Part shown: one piece after another, positions 6,362 through 15,229 of the stretch
Layout: each line of letters starts with the position of its first letter
Position numbering within the stretch: the first letter of the stretch is position 1
Assembly: GCA_902462015.1 (NCBI GenBank)
Contig: CABPZV010000008.1
Coordinates: 1 to 29,468 of the forward strand
Source: an uncultured Eubacteriales bacterium
Lineage (GTDB): Bacteria > Bacillota > Clostridia > Oscillospirales > CAG-272
Length of the DNA stretch: 29,468 nt
Reading direction: 5' to 3'
The notes under the pieces: model-generated
Databases searched by the model: none
What the model saw: the letters and a program-made list of their open reading frames with translations, nothing else
What the model was told of the DNA's origin: nothing
Program-made: the position numbers and the translations under genes

Positions 6362-7444
6362 ATGATTTGTAAGAGTATAGAATACTTCAATTTCAGAAAT
6401 ATAGAGTCAGCTCATATAGAACCGTCACCTGGTGTAAATGTGTTTTTCGGAAATAACGCCGAGGGAAAGACAAATGCAGTAGAAGGAATATATCTTTTTT
6501 CCTGCGGCAGGAGTTTTCGGGCTCATGCTGACAGTGAAATGATAAGATTTGGCGAAAAAAAATGCTTTGTAAAACTTGTTTACAGCGATTTATCGGGGGA
6601 AAAAAAGCTTGATTTCAGTATGCTTGCAAATGGAAAACGTAGCTGCCGGAAAAATGGGATACAGCTCTCACGTTTATCTGAGTTCGTCGGAAATTTTCAT
6701 GCAGTTCTTTTTTGTCCGGAGCATCTTTCAATAGTGAAGGAAGGACCGTCTGTCCGGAGATCATTTCTCGATATGGCAATTTCACAGTTGAGTCCGGTTT
6801 ATCTCGGTACACTTCAAAGGTATAATTCAATTTTAAGACAGAGAAACAGTTTACTGAAACAGAGAATGTTTTCGGGAAAGGGAGTGGACAGAGAGTTTAC
6901 AGATATGATCGAGATATGGTCAGATCAGCTTGCAGAAGAAGCAGAATATATTTCAAAAGCAAGATATGAGTATGTAAAGAAGCTTGAAGAAAAAACAAAA
7001 GCAGTTCTATCAGATATGACGCAAAAAAAGGACAGCATAGAAATCAGTTATTCAAAGCCTGTTGATAAATCAGTTTTTTTTGAAAAATTTACATCATCTT
7101 TAGATAGAGAGATAAAGGCCGGAGGAACTCTGTACGGGATTCATCGCGACGATATGACGATAAAGGTAAATGAGAAGGATGCGCGAAGTTTTTCGTCACA
7201 GGGACAGCAGCGTTCTGCAGCACTTGCAATGAAGCTTTCAGAAGGAGAAATTGTACGGGATGATATAGGTGAATATCCTGTATTTTTGCTTGATGATATA
7301 TTAAGTGAGCTTGACGACAGTAGAAAAAGTTATATACTTAAAGGTCTTTCGGAAAGACAGGTAATTATAACTTCTTGCGGAAACGATATCGGCGGAGAGA
7401 AACGTTTTTATGTAAGCGGCGGAAGATATAGCTTGGCAGAGTAA
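6362..7444 (+). CDS. recF: DNA replication and repair protein RecF
   Basis: A 360-residue SMC-like ATPase that helps RecA load at gaps with RecO and RecR. Walker A is GNNAEGKT (30–37); the signature motif FSSQGQQRSAALAMKLSE and Walker B YPVFLLDDILSELDD lie in the last quarter, in the usual order. The region between (about 150–250) is the variable lobe. The ATG has only a weak GGAA upstream. It lies in the dnaN–recF–remB–gyrB run. Confidence 0.96.
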   Translation: MICKSIEYFNFRNIESAHIEPSPGVNVFFGNNAEGKTNAVEGIYLFSCGRSFRAHADSEMIRFGEKKCFVKLVYSDLSGEKKLDFSMLANGKRSCRKNGIQLSRLSEFVGNFHAVLFCPEHLSIVKEGPSVRRSFLDMAISQLSPVYLGTLQRYNSILRQRNSLLKQRMFSGKGVDREFTDMIEIWSDQLAEEAEYISKARYEYVKKLEEKTKAVLSDMTQKKDSIEISYSKPVDKSVFFEKFTSSLDREIKAGGTLYGIHRDDMTIKVNEKDARSFSSQGQQRSAALAMKLSEGEIVRDDIGEYPVFLLDDILSELDDSRKSYILKGLSERQVIITSCGNDIGGEKRFYVSGGRYSLAE

Positions 7445-7490
7445 ATGAAATAAAGTGATAAGATATCGCGCGAAAGGCATGGAAATAAAA

Positions 7491-7766
7491 ATGTATCTTC
7501 ATGTTGGAACAGGAAAAATAGTGAGAAAAAAAGAAATAATCGGTATATTTGATCTTGACAGAACAACGCTTTCATCGATAACAAAAAGATTTTTGTCACA
7601 GTCGGAAAAAGAGGGAAAAGTTTGTTCAGTAAATAGTGATATACCGCGTTCTTTTGTATTAACAGAGAACGGGACAATATATATTTCCCGGGTTTCTTTA
7701 CAAGCAATTGCCTCAAGAGCAGAAAAAGGGGAGAAATTGCTTCTTAAAAAGCATTTTAATTATTAA
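7491..7766 (+). CDS. remB: RemB/YaaB-family (DUF370) regulator
   Basis: A 91-residue protein beginning MYLHVGTGKIVRKKEIIGIF and continuing DLDRTTLSSITKRFLSQ, which matches the extracellular-matrix regulator RemB/YaaB family found between recF and gyrB. The open frame extends upstream to a GTG at 7455 and an ATG at 7479, but the family begins at MYLH and GGAAA (7481–7485) lies just before 7491, so I chose 7491. The role of RemB is poorly known; its relative RemA is a DNA-binding activator of biofilm genes in B. subtilis. The C-terminal half (SEKEGKVCSVNSDIPRSFVL) is conserved as expected. Confidence 0.85.
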   Translation: MYLHVGTGKIVRKKEIIGIFDLDRTTLSSITKRFLSQSEKEGKVCSVNSDIPRSFVLTENGTIYISRVSLQAIASRAEKGEKLLLKKHFNY

Positions 7767-7799
7767 TAGAAAATTGTATAACTTGAAAGGGTAGTTTAA

Positions 7800-9863
7800 A
7801 TGTCAGAGAATCAGAATGAGCAAAATAATACTGTGTATGATGAAAATCAGATACAGATACTTGAGGGATTGGAAGCAGTAAGAAAAAGACCGGGAATGTA
7901 TATAGGCTCTACATCTCAGAAAGGACTGCATCATCTGATATATGAGATTGTTGATAATTCGATAGACGAAGCTCTTGCCGGCTTCTGCGACAAAGTTACT
8001 ATTGTTCTTCACGGTGACGGAAGCGTGTCTGTTCAGGATAACGGCAGAGGAATACCGTCGGCAATACATCATAAAGCAGGCATACCGACACCAGAGGTTG
8101 TATTTACAGTGCTTCATGCCGGAGGAAAATTTGGAGGAGAAGGATATAAAATATCCGGAGGACTTCACGGCGTCGGAGCGTCTGTCGTAAATGCTCTGTC
8201 GGAGTGGCTTTATTATGAAAATATAAACGGTGGAAAAATTTACAGGGAGAGATTTGAACGCGGTAAGGTAAAAGAGGCATTTAAGTGCATTGGTGACGCC
8301 GGTGAGCGAAAGGGACTTTATGTAAGATTTATGCCTGACTTTGAAATTTTTGAAAATCTCGATTATGATTATGACATTATTTTAAACAGAATGAGAGAGC
8401 AGGCATTCCTTAATGCAGGAGTAACAATAGTGTTAAGGGATGAAAGATGTAAAAAGCAGCGCGACGCCGGTATAGCTGAAGCGGCTGCCATGGCTTATAA
8501 TGATGAAGAAGAGCCTGCTGAAGATATTTTAGAAGATAATGGAGAAGGAATAGATAACGACGAAGAAGAATGTAAAGTTCAAGAGGATGTACTATGTTAT
8601 GAAGGAGGAATAAAGTCCTTTGTAGAGTATCTTAATGAGCATAAACATTCTGAGCCGGTACATTCGGATGTTGTATATATGTGCGAAAATAATGGATATA
8701 CAACAGCGGAGGTAGCCCTTCAGTACAATACAAGCTATAATGAAACGATTCTCTCGTTTGCAAACAATGTAGTAACTCCGGATGGAGGAACACATGAGAC
8801 AGGCTTTAAGTCGGCTCTGACAAAGGCAATAAATGATTATGCAAGGAAAACAGGAGTTCTTAAAGAATCTGATACTAAACTTACAGGAGAAGACGTAAGA
8901 GAGGGAATATGTGCTGTTATTTCTGTTAAATTGACAGAGGCGCAGTTTGAGGGTCAGACAAAAGGAAAGCTCGGAAATTCTGAAATTCGGACATTTGTAG
9001 ATAATTTGGTAAGCCGAAAGCTTGAGGAGTATTTTGAGGAAAATCCTAATTCGGGGCACGCTATTCTGGATAAAGCATTGCAGGCCTGCAGAGCGAGAGA
9101 GGCTGCAAAAAAGGCAAGGGATCTTACAAGAAGAAAAAATGTGCTTGAAGGAACAACTTTGCCCGGAAAGCTTGCAGATTGTCAGGAAAAGAGAGTTGAT
9201 GTAACAGAACTTTATCTCGTCGAGGGAGATTCTGCGGGAGGTTCGGCAAAAGGTGGAAGAGACAGTAAATATCAGGCGATTCTTCCTCTTCGCGGAAAGG
9301 TACTGAATGTTGAAAAAAGCCGTCTCGACAAGATATATGCGAATACTTCTATTATACCGATTATACAGGCTCTTGGATGCGGAATAGGCGAGGAATTCGA
9401 CATTGAAAAGCTCCGTTACGGAAAGATAATAATTATGGCCGATGCCGATGTAGACGGTTCCCATATCAGAATACTTCTACTTACATTCTTTTTCAGACAT
9501 ATGAAGAAACTTATTGAAGAAGGACACATTTATCTTGCACAGCCGCCTCTTTACCGTGTATTTAAGGGAAAAACAACAAAATATGCATTTTCTGATGAGG
9601 AAAGAGATCAGTATATCAGAGAGCTTGCAGGGGAAAGAAAAGAAAAAGTAGAAGCTGAAAGATATAAAGGTCTTGGTGAAATGGATCCTGAACAGCTCTG
9701 GGAAACTACGATGAATCCTGAAACAAGAACTCTTCTTAAGGTAACAATAGACGACGCGATTGAATGTGACAGAATTTTTTCAACTCTGATGGGAGAAAAA
9801 GTTGAACCAAGGCGAGATTTTATAGAACAAAATGCGCAGTACGCAACAGCGCTGGATATTTAA
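7800..9863 (+). CDS. gyrB: DNA gyrase subunit B
   Basis: A 687-residue gyrase ATPase subunit; about 640 is usual. N-terminal GHKL fold: EGLEAVRKRPGMYIGST, VDNSIDEAL, QDNGRGIP (79–86) and GGLHGVGASVVNALS (120–134). The TOPRIM domain has EGDSAGGSAKGGRD (475–488) and DADVDG (548–553). The C-terminus has ERYKGLGEMDPEQLW. Between the end of the ATPase/transducer strand (about 213) and YEGGIKSFVEYLN (267–279) is an acidic insert of roughly 45–50 residues, rich in Asp and Glu, that explains the extra length. A GAAAGGG Shine-Dalgarno precedes the ATG at 7800. With GyrA it introduces negative supercoils. Confidence 0.98.
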   Translation: MSENQNEQNNTVYDENQIQILEGLEAVRKRPGMYIGSTSQKGLHHLIYEIVDNSIDEALAGFCDKVTIVLHGDGSVSVQDNGRGIPSAIHHKAGIPTPEVVFTVLHAGGKFGGEGYKISGGLHGVGASVVNALSEWLYYENINGGKIYRERFERGKVKEAFKCIGDAGERKGLYVRFMPDFEIFENLDYDYDIILNRMREQAFLNAGVTIVLRDERCKKQRDAGIAEAAAMAYNDEEEPAEDILEDNGEGIDNDEEECKVQEDVLCYEGGIKSFVEYLNEHKHSEPVHSDVVYMCENNGYTTAEVALQYNTSYNETILSFANNVVTPDGGTHETGFKSALTKAINDYARKTGVLKESDTKLTGEDVREGICAVISVKLTEAQFEGQTKGKLGNSEIRTFVDNLVSRKLEEYFEENPNSGHAILDKALQACRAREAAKKARDLTRRKNVLEGTTLPGKLADCQEKRVDVTELYLVEGDSAGGSAKGGRDSKYQAILPLRGKVLNVEKSRLDKIYANTSIIPIIQALGCGIGEEFDIEKLRYGKIIIMADADVDGSHIRILLLTFFFRHMKKLIEEGHIYLAQPPLYRVFKGKTTKYAFSDEERDQYIRELAGERKEKVEAERYKGLGEMDPEQLWETTMNPETRTLLKVTIDDAIECDRIFSTLMGEKVEPRRDFIEQNAQYATALDI

Positions 9864-9888
9864 AGGAAAAAGAAATAGGCGTGAATAT

Positions 9889-9935
9889 GATATAGTTTTC
9901 CACAGGATGTTAAAACATTTGTGTAAAACTATATC
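9889..9935. repeat. Inverted repeat with convergent DnaA boxes, gyrB–gyrA gap
   Basis: Two 16-nt arms (9889–9904 and 9920–9935) match with one mismatch around a 15-nt spacer that itself holds ATGTT-AA-AACAT. Each arm contains a DnaA-box match: TTTTCCACA (9896–9904, plus) and TTTTACACA (9920–9928, minus). It can be read as a DnaA-binding site, a cruciform or an RNA stem in the gyrA leader; it lies 20 nt before the gyrA ATG and would sit close to its Shine-Dalgarno. Confidence 0.7.
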
Positions 9936-9955
9936 ACAAAGGAATGGAAGAATAG

Positions 9956-12487
9956 ATGGAAGAAAATTTGGATTTAGAGTTTAAAAATCAGAAAATATTA
10001 GATGTACATATGGAAAAAGAGGTAAAGACTTCTTTTATTCAGTACGCTATGAGCGTTATTGTATCAAGAGCTCTGCCGGATGTGAGGGACGGGTTAAAAC
10101 CTGTACACAGACGTATAATTTATGCAATGTATGAGGACAAGATTACTCATGACAAAGCGTTTTATAAATCTGCTACAACTGTCGGTAATGTTCTCGGCCG
10201 CTATCATCCGCACGGTGATACAGCGGTTTATGAGTCCATGGTACGTCTCGCGCAGCCCTTTTCGTTAAGATATCCGCTGATAGAGGGACACGGAAATTTC
10301 GGTAATATAGACGGAGATAAAGCGGCGGCTTACCGTTATACAGAAGCAAGGCTTGCACGTCTTGCCGATGAGATGACCCGAGATATAGAAAAGGATGTTG
10401 TTGATTTTTGCAATAACTTTGATAATAAAAGAAAAGAACCGACTGTACTGCCATCGAGAATACCAAATCTTCTTGTAAACGGATCGATGGGAATAGCGGT
10501 TGGAATGGCTACAAATATTCCTCCTCATAATCTTGGCGAAGTAATCGACGGAACAATATTTCTCATGGAGAATCCGGAAGCGACTGTTTCGGAGCTTATG
10601 AACTATATTAAGGGACCGGATTTTCCGACGGGAGCAATTATTTGCGGTACAGCAGGAATCTATGAGGCTTATCAGACTGGACGGGGAAAGGTTACCGTAA
10701 GGGCGCGAGCGGAAATTGATGATGAAAAAAGAAGAATAATTGTAACTGAAATTCCGTATGGAGTAAATAAGAGCAACCTTGTAGAAAGTATTGCAGATTG
10801 TGTAAAAGACAAAAAAATAGAAGGTATTAGCGCGATTCGTGATGAAAGCGGACGGGCGGGCTTGCGAATTGTAATAGAATACAAAAGGGACGCAAACGGA
10901 CAGGTAATTCTCAATAAGCTTTATAAGTATACACAGCTTCAGGATACTTGTGCAATAAATATGCTTGCAATTGCAGACAGTGTACCGAAATTACTTGGAC
11001 TAAAGGAAATATTGAATTATTACATTTCACATCAGGAAAATGTAATAACGAGGAGATTTAACTTTGAACTTGACAAGGCTTTGAAAGAGCTTCATCTTAA
11101 TGAAGGATATAAAATTGCCGCAGACAATATTGATGAAGTTATAAAAATTATTCGCGGAAGTGAGTCAATTCAGAACTCAAAGGAAAATCTTATTGAAAGA
11201 TTCGGTCTTTCGGATGCACAGGCGCAGGCGATTGTTGAGATGACGCTCGGACGTTTGTCAGGGCTGGAGAGGCAGAAGGTTTTAGATAAAATTGCAAAAT
11301 TAAGTGAGCAGGTAGCTGAGATCAGGGGAGTCCTGTCAAGTGAAAACGGAATAAAAAATGTAATAAAGGAAGAGCTTCTTCAAATAAAGCAAAAATTCGG
11401 AGATTCAAGAAGAACAGAACTTGCTCCTGCTGAAAATGAAATTATTATGGAGGATCTGATTGAACGTCATACGTGTATTATAACTATGACAAACAGCGGA
11501 TATATTAAGCGGCAGCCGGCCGACGTTTATTCTGCGCAGCACAGAGGTGGAAAAGGAATAATTGGGATGACAGCAAAGGAGGAGGACTTTGTAGAACAGG
11601 TCAGCGCTGTAAAATCTCATTCTTATCTGCTCATGTTTACAAATAAAGGACGGGTAAACGTTAGAAAGGCGTATACCATTCCGGAATCAGGCAGAACGAC
11701 AAAGGGAACAAATATTGTAAATATTATAGAGCTTGAAGAAAATGAAAAAGTAACTGCGCTTGTTTCATCTGAAGATTTTTCAAAAGATAAATATCTTACA
11801 ATGATAACAAAACGCGGCGTAATAAAAAGGACAAGACTATCCGAATTTGAAATGAGAAGAAAAGGCGGTAAAATTGCTATTTCTCTTGATGACAATGACG
11901 ATCTCATATATGTCGGTTTGACTGACGAGGAAAGCAGACTTGTTCTTGCAACAAAGAATGGATTTGCTGTTAAATTCCGGCTTGGAGATATAAGAGAGCT
12001 CGGTCGTACAGCCCGCGGGGTAAGAGCGATTAGGCTTGCGGAGGACGATGAAGTAGTCGGTGCGGCAATTGAGGAAGATAATAAATATCTTCTTACAATA
12101 ACCGAAAACGGTTATGGAAAAAGAACAGAATTTGGAGAATATAATCTTCATAAACGCGGCGGAAAGGGCGTACATTGTCATAATACTGCCAGAACCGGCA
12201 GAATTGCCGGTATAGCAGCTGTAACGGAGGATGAAGATGTTATGATTATAACTAACTTAGGAACGATTATACGCGTACCTGTTACTGATATACCTGTATA
12301 TGGAAGATCTGCAGGAGGAGTTATAATCATGAGGCAGTCTGAGGAAAGTAAAATTGTCAATTTTACATGTTTAGCTGAAAGTGAAGAAAAGCAATACATG
12401 GAAAAGAGTGAATCAGAAAATGAATATTCTGATATTGATACAGAGGAAAATGAAACATATGTAGACACGGAGGACAGTGATATCTGA
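9956..12487 (+). CDS. gyrA: DNA gyrase subunit A
   Basis: An 843-residue cleavage/wrapping subunit. The catalytic Tyr is Y128 in AAYRYTEARL. The quinolone-resistance region reads HPHGDTAVYESMVRLAQPF, so Thr89 and Glu93 occupy the positions of E. coli Ser83 and Asp87; both are natural variants in Gram-positives and need not mean acquired resistance. The GyrA box in the wrapping domain is QHRGGKG. The C-terminal tail is strongly acidic. A GGAATGG element precedes the ATG. The stop overlaps the next gene's ATG by one base (TGATG), suggesting coupled translation. Confidence 0.98.
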   Translation: MEENLDLEFKNQKILDVHMEKEVKTSFIQYAMSVIVSRALPDVRDGLKPVHRRIIYAMYEDKITHDKAFYKSATTVGNVLGRYHPHGDTAVYESMVRLAQPFSLRYPLIEGHGNFGNIDGDKAAAYRYTEARLARLADEMTRDIEKDVVDFCNNFDNKRKEPTVLPSRIPNLLVNGSMGIAVGMATNIPPHNLGEVIDGTIFLMENPEATVSELMNYIKGPDFPTGAIICGTAGIYEAYQTGRGKVTVRARAEIDDEKRRIIVTEIPYGVNKSNLVESIADCVKDKKIEGISAIRDESGRAGLRIVIEYKRDANGQVILNKLYKYTQLQDTCAINMLAIADSVPKLLGLKEILNYYISHQENVITRRFNFELDKALKELHLNEGYKIAADNIDEVIKIIRGSESIQNSKENLIERFGLSDAQAQAIVEMTLGRLSGLERQKVLDKIAKLSEQVAEIRGVLSSENGIKNVIKEELLQIKQKFGDSRRTELAPAENEIIMEDLIERHTCIITMTNSGYIKRQPADVYSAQHRGGKGIIGMTAKEEDFVEQVSAVKSHSYLLMFTNKGRVNVRKAYTIPESGRTTKGTNIVNIIELEENEKVTALVSSEDFSKDKYLTMITKRGVIKRTRLSEFEMRRKGGKIAISLDDNDDLIYVGLTDEESRLVLATKNGFAVKFRLGDIRELGRTARGVRAIRLAEDDEVVGAAIEEDNKYLLTITENGYGKRTEFGEYNLHKRGGKGVHCHNTARTGRIAGIAAVTEDEDVMIITNLGTIIRVPVTDIPVYGRSAGGVIIMRQSEESKIVNFTCLAESEEKQYMEKSESENEYSDIDTEENETYVDTEDSDI

Positions 12488-13161
12488 TGCAAAGTGCAGA
12501 TGAGAAGAAAAAAATAAAATTAAGAGAATTTTTTTCTGTAATTATAGCTGTAGTCTGCTGCGCGGGTATTTTTCCTGTTGTTTTTTCATCATGTGCAAGT
12601 AAGATGACGGATGAGGAAGCACAGAAAATTCTTATGGAGCTTGTGCCAAAATCCGAAGAATTGAACAAAATATTTTGGGGAGAAGGACTTCCGGTTGAAG
12701 ATGAGACAAACGGAGCATTAAATTCGGTGACATCAGCACAATACCGTGCGGTTTCTCAAGACTGTGAATATAAAAGTATTGACGATATAAAGAAAGCGGC
12801 TGAAAGTGTTTATTCTTCAGATTATTTAAGTCAGGTTTATGCAGCAGCGTTTGGAGAATATGAAATTCAGACCGGAAAAAAAGGAGAGGAAGAAACCGGA
12901 GAGGTAAATGCTGAGGAGCTTGGTCTTAATACATTAAATGCAAGGTATATAGAGGAAAAGGGAGTACTCTATAAAGATATAACCTACAGCGAATATACAT
13001 TGACAACAGAGATTGACGAGACAAGTGCAAAGGTCGTAAAAAGCGGTTTGGGGCTTATTATTTGCCGGGTAGACTGTACGGTAGCCGGAGAAAAGAAGAC
13101 AATGGAGATTGCATTGCGGAATGAAAATGATATATGGCTTATCGACAGTCCGACATATTAA
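12487..13161 (+). CDS. Predicted lipoprotein of unknown function
   Basis: A 224-residue protein that I do not recognise. Residues 1–14 are charged, 15–33 are hydrophobic, and VVFSSC ends at Cys36, a plausible signal-peptidase II site, so the mature part would be anchored outside the membrane. The exported part starts with DEEAQKILMELVPKSEELNK and is acidic, with a possible lysine/glutamate spacer near 130–140 (TGKKGEEETGE). The second half alternates beta-like strands ending WLIDSPTY, the style of small NTF2- or IseA-like extracellular domains, but that is a guess. Its ATG overlaps the gyrA stop, so it is probably translated with gyrA. Confidence 0.8.
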   Translation: MQSADEKKKIKLREFFSVIIAVVCCAGIFPVVFSSCASKMTDEEAQKILMELVPKSEELNKIFWGEGLPVEDETNGALNSVTSAQYRAVSQDCEYKSIDDIKKAAESVYSSDYLSQVYAAAFGEYEIQTGKKGEEETGEVNAEELGLNTLNARYIEEKGVLYKDITYSEYTLTTEIDETSAKVVKSGLGLIICRVDCTVAGEKKTMEIALRNENDIWLIDSPTY

Positions 13162-13209
13162 AGTTTTCTGAGGAAATGGAAGGCTGAAAGAAGTATTTTA
13201 TAACATAGA

Positions 13210-13221
13210 ACAAATATTTGT
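13210..13221. repeat. 12-bp palindrome upstream of recA
   Basis: ACAAATATTTGT is a perfect palindrome about 104 nt before the recA ATG. It resembles a dimeric operator but does not fit the Firmicutes LexA box (GAAC-N4-GTTC). No confident recA promoter was found nearby. Confidence 0.35.
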
Positions 13222-13324
13222 ACCGTGACTACTATAAAACAGCTGCATCAGTGCGGCTGTAGACGGATAGAAACTTTGAATATGTACAAAAAGTTCGGTC
13301 GCATGATGAAAGGAAAAATGAAAA

Positions 13325-14455
13325 ATGGCACAGTCTAAGATAAAAAAAGTGTCTGCAACAACGCAGTTTGAAGATGAAGAACAAAAGAAAAAAGCGCTGG
13401 ATACAGCAATTGGACAGATAACAAAGCAATTCGGGCAAGGATCAATTATTAAATTGGGTGAAAATCCTGCTATAAATGTCAGTGCTATTTCTACCGGGTC
13501 TCTCACGCTTGATCTTGCACTTGGAATCGGCGGTGTACCGCGCGGAAGGATTATAGAAATTTTCGGGCCGGAATCTTCAGGAAAAACGACATTGGCGCTT
13601 CATATTGTAGCAGAGGCACAGAAAATCGGCGGAACGGCCGCTTTTATTGATGCAGAACACGCGCTTGATCCAGTGTATGCAAAAAAACTTGGTGTTAAAA
13701 TTGGAGATCTTCTTGTGTCGCAGCCGGACAGCGGAGAGCAGGCTCTTGAGATCACGGAGGCTTTGGTTCGGTCCGGAGCAGTTGATATCGTAGTGGTGGA
13801 TTCCGTAGCGGCGCTTGTTCCGCAGCAGGAAATAGACGGAGAAATGGGAACGGCGCACGTCGGTCTTCAGGCAAGACTTATGTCGCAGGCGCTTCGTAAG
13901 CTTTCCGGCGCGATATCGAAATCAAATGCTATCGTAATATTTATTAATCAGCTGCGTGAAAAAGTCGGCGTTATTTATGGAAATCCTGAGACAACACCGG
14001 GAGGACGGGCGCTGAAATTCTATGCTTCTGTAAGAATCGATATCAGACGCTCGGAGGCGCTGAAAAACGGAAGCGAACAATACGGTTCTCGCGTTAAGTG
14101 CAAGGTAGTAAAAAACAAGGTGGCGCCGCCGTTTAAGGTCGCAGAATTTGACCTTCTGTACGGAAAGGGAATTTCGAAATCCGGAGAATTAATAGATATT
14201 GGAGTTGAACTCGATATCGTAGAAAAAAGCGGTTCATGGTTTTCCTTTGACGGTGTTCGTCTTGGACAGGGAAAGGATAATGCACGCAAATTTATAGAGG
14301 AAAATCCTGAATATTTAGAAAAAATTGAGCAAAGAATAAAACAGCAGGGAGATAAGCTTGATCTGACAATGACAAGTTCGGATTTGGAGGGGGTTTCTTC
14401 TGATGATGAAACCGAGTCTTACAATATCGATATTCCGATTGCAGATGAAGAATGA
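13325..14455 (+). CDS. recA: Recombinase RecA
   Basis: A 376-residue recombinase. Walker A is GPESSGKT (81–88), followed by FIDAEHALDP, the strand VDIVVVDSVAALVP, and the L2 region NQLREKVGVIYGNPETTPGG, then RALKFYASVRIDIRR. The acidic C-terminus is usual. RecA forms filaments on single-stranded DNA, drives strand exchange and triggers LexA self-cleavage. AAAGGA precedes the ATG; an overlapping ATG seven bases earlier is out of frame. recX follows 39 nt later, as in many bacteria. Confidence 0.98.
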   Translation: MAQSKIKKVSATTQFEDEEQKKKALDTAIGQITKQFGQGSIIKLGENPAINVSAISTGSLTLDLALGIGGVPRGRIIEIFGPESSGKTTLALHIVAEAQKIGGTAAFIDAEHALDPVYAKKLGVKIGDLLVSQPDSGEQALEITEALVRSGAVDIVVVDSVAALVPQQEIDGEMGTAHVGLQARLMSQALRKLSGAISKSNAIVIFINQLREKVGVIYGNPETTPGGRALKFYASVRIDIRRSEALKNGSEQYGSRVKCKVVKNKVAPPFKVAEFDLLYGKGISKSGELIDIGVELDIVEKSGSWFSFDGVRLGQGKDNARKFIEENPEYLEKIEQRIKQQGDKLDLTMTSSDLEGVSSDDETESYNIDIPIADEE

Positions 14456-14494
14456 CGCAAAAAATTAAGATAAATTTCATGCTGAATACGGAAA

Positions 14495-15049
14495 ATGGTG
14501 AATAACTTGAGTTTTGAAAAAGATGATAGCAACCAAAAGAAAAGCGGCGCAGAAGCCTGCCGTTCTGACAGCGACGACTACACTGATTCAGAAAAGGCCT
14601 GTATTAACAGTGCGTTGAACATACTTGTTTATGCGAACAATACTGAAAAAAAACTCCGTGAAAAGCTGTACCGTAAGGGATATGAAAGTGCGGCGATTGA
14701 TACAGCGATAGATTATGTCAAGGGAAAGGGCTATATTGATGAGAATGCCCAGATTCTTGATGCGGCAGAATTGCTCGCAACGGCAAAGCTTTACGGAAAA
14801 AAAAGAATTTCTGTCGAGCTTTATAAAAAGGGGTTTAAGCGCGATGCGATTGCGTCGATAGATTACACAGAGCTTGGAATTGATTTTATAGCCGGGTGTG
14901 CAGCGTTGATTTGCCGGACCTACAGGCTCAGAAATGACGAAGATAAACGAAGCTTTGTGCCTGATGACAGGCAGATTGGATCGCTTATACGGTACGGTTA
15001 TTCTGTCGGAGAGATTAAGGAAGCAGTCAGACTTTTGCATGATAGCTGA
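14495..15049 (+). CDS. recX: Regulatory protein RecX
   Basis: A 184-residue protein with the RecX three-helix repeats: ACINSALNILVYANNTEKKL, REKLYRKGYESAAIDTAIDY and VKGKGYIDENAQ, then KLYGKKRISVELYKKGF. RecX modulates RecA filaments. The first 30 residues are polar and probably disordered. ATG at 14495 is preceded by GGAAA at short spacing; a TTG 12 bases later is the only near alternative. The position directly behind recA supports the name. Confidence 0.92.
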   Translation: MVNNLSFEKDDSNQKKSGAEACRSDSDDYTDSEKACINSALNILVYANNTEKKLREKLYRKGYESAAIDTAIDYVKGKGYIDENAQILDAAELLATAKLYGKKRISVELYKKGFKRDAIASIDYTELGIDFIAGCAALICRTYRLRNDEDKRSFVPDDRQIGSLIRYGYSVGEIKEAVRLLHDS

Positions 15050-15130
15050 AACATAAAAAGGGAGAAAGAAGCTCTTTCATTGTGGCCGGAAAAAGCTGAA
15101 ATAGATTCTTTTAGATGAAAAATTTGTGCC

Positions 15131-15176
15131 TTGCCGGGCTTTCAGACCGGCATTTCACGGCAAATGAACCCGGCAA
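15131..15176 (+). other. Possible alternative RNA hairpins before rimO
   Basis: TTGCCGGG (15131–15138) can pair with CCGGCA (15147–15152) or with CCCGGCAA (15169–15176), and ACGGCAA (15157–15163) can compete. Such mutually exclusive pairings are typical of leader switches, but there is no T run after them, so the effect, if any, is unclear. Confidence 0.35.
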
Positions 15177-15229
15177 AAACGCTAAGTATGGACAAAAGAT
15201 ATGGTCATAAGAATGGAAATATAATTAAT

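Noticed and set aside
8592..9464. A 290-codon minus-strand frame
   Set aside because: Antisense shadow of gyrB, with low-complexity cysteine- and tyrosine-rich translation and no motif.
10217..10234. Quinolone resistance in GyrA (Thr89, Glu93)
   Set aside because: Thr and Glu at these positions are natural in several Gram-positive GyrA proteins; resistance cannot be inferred.
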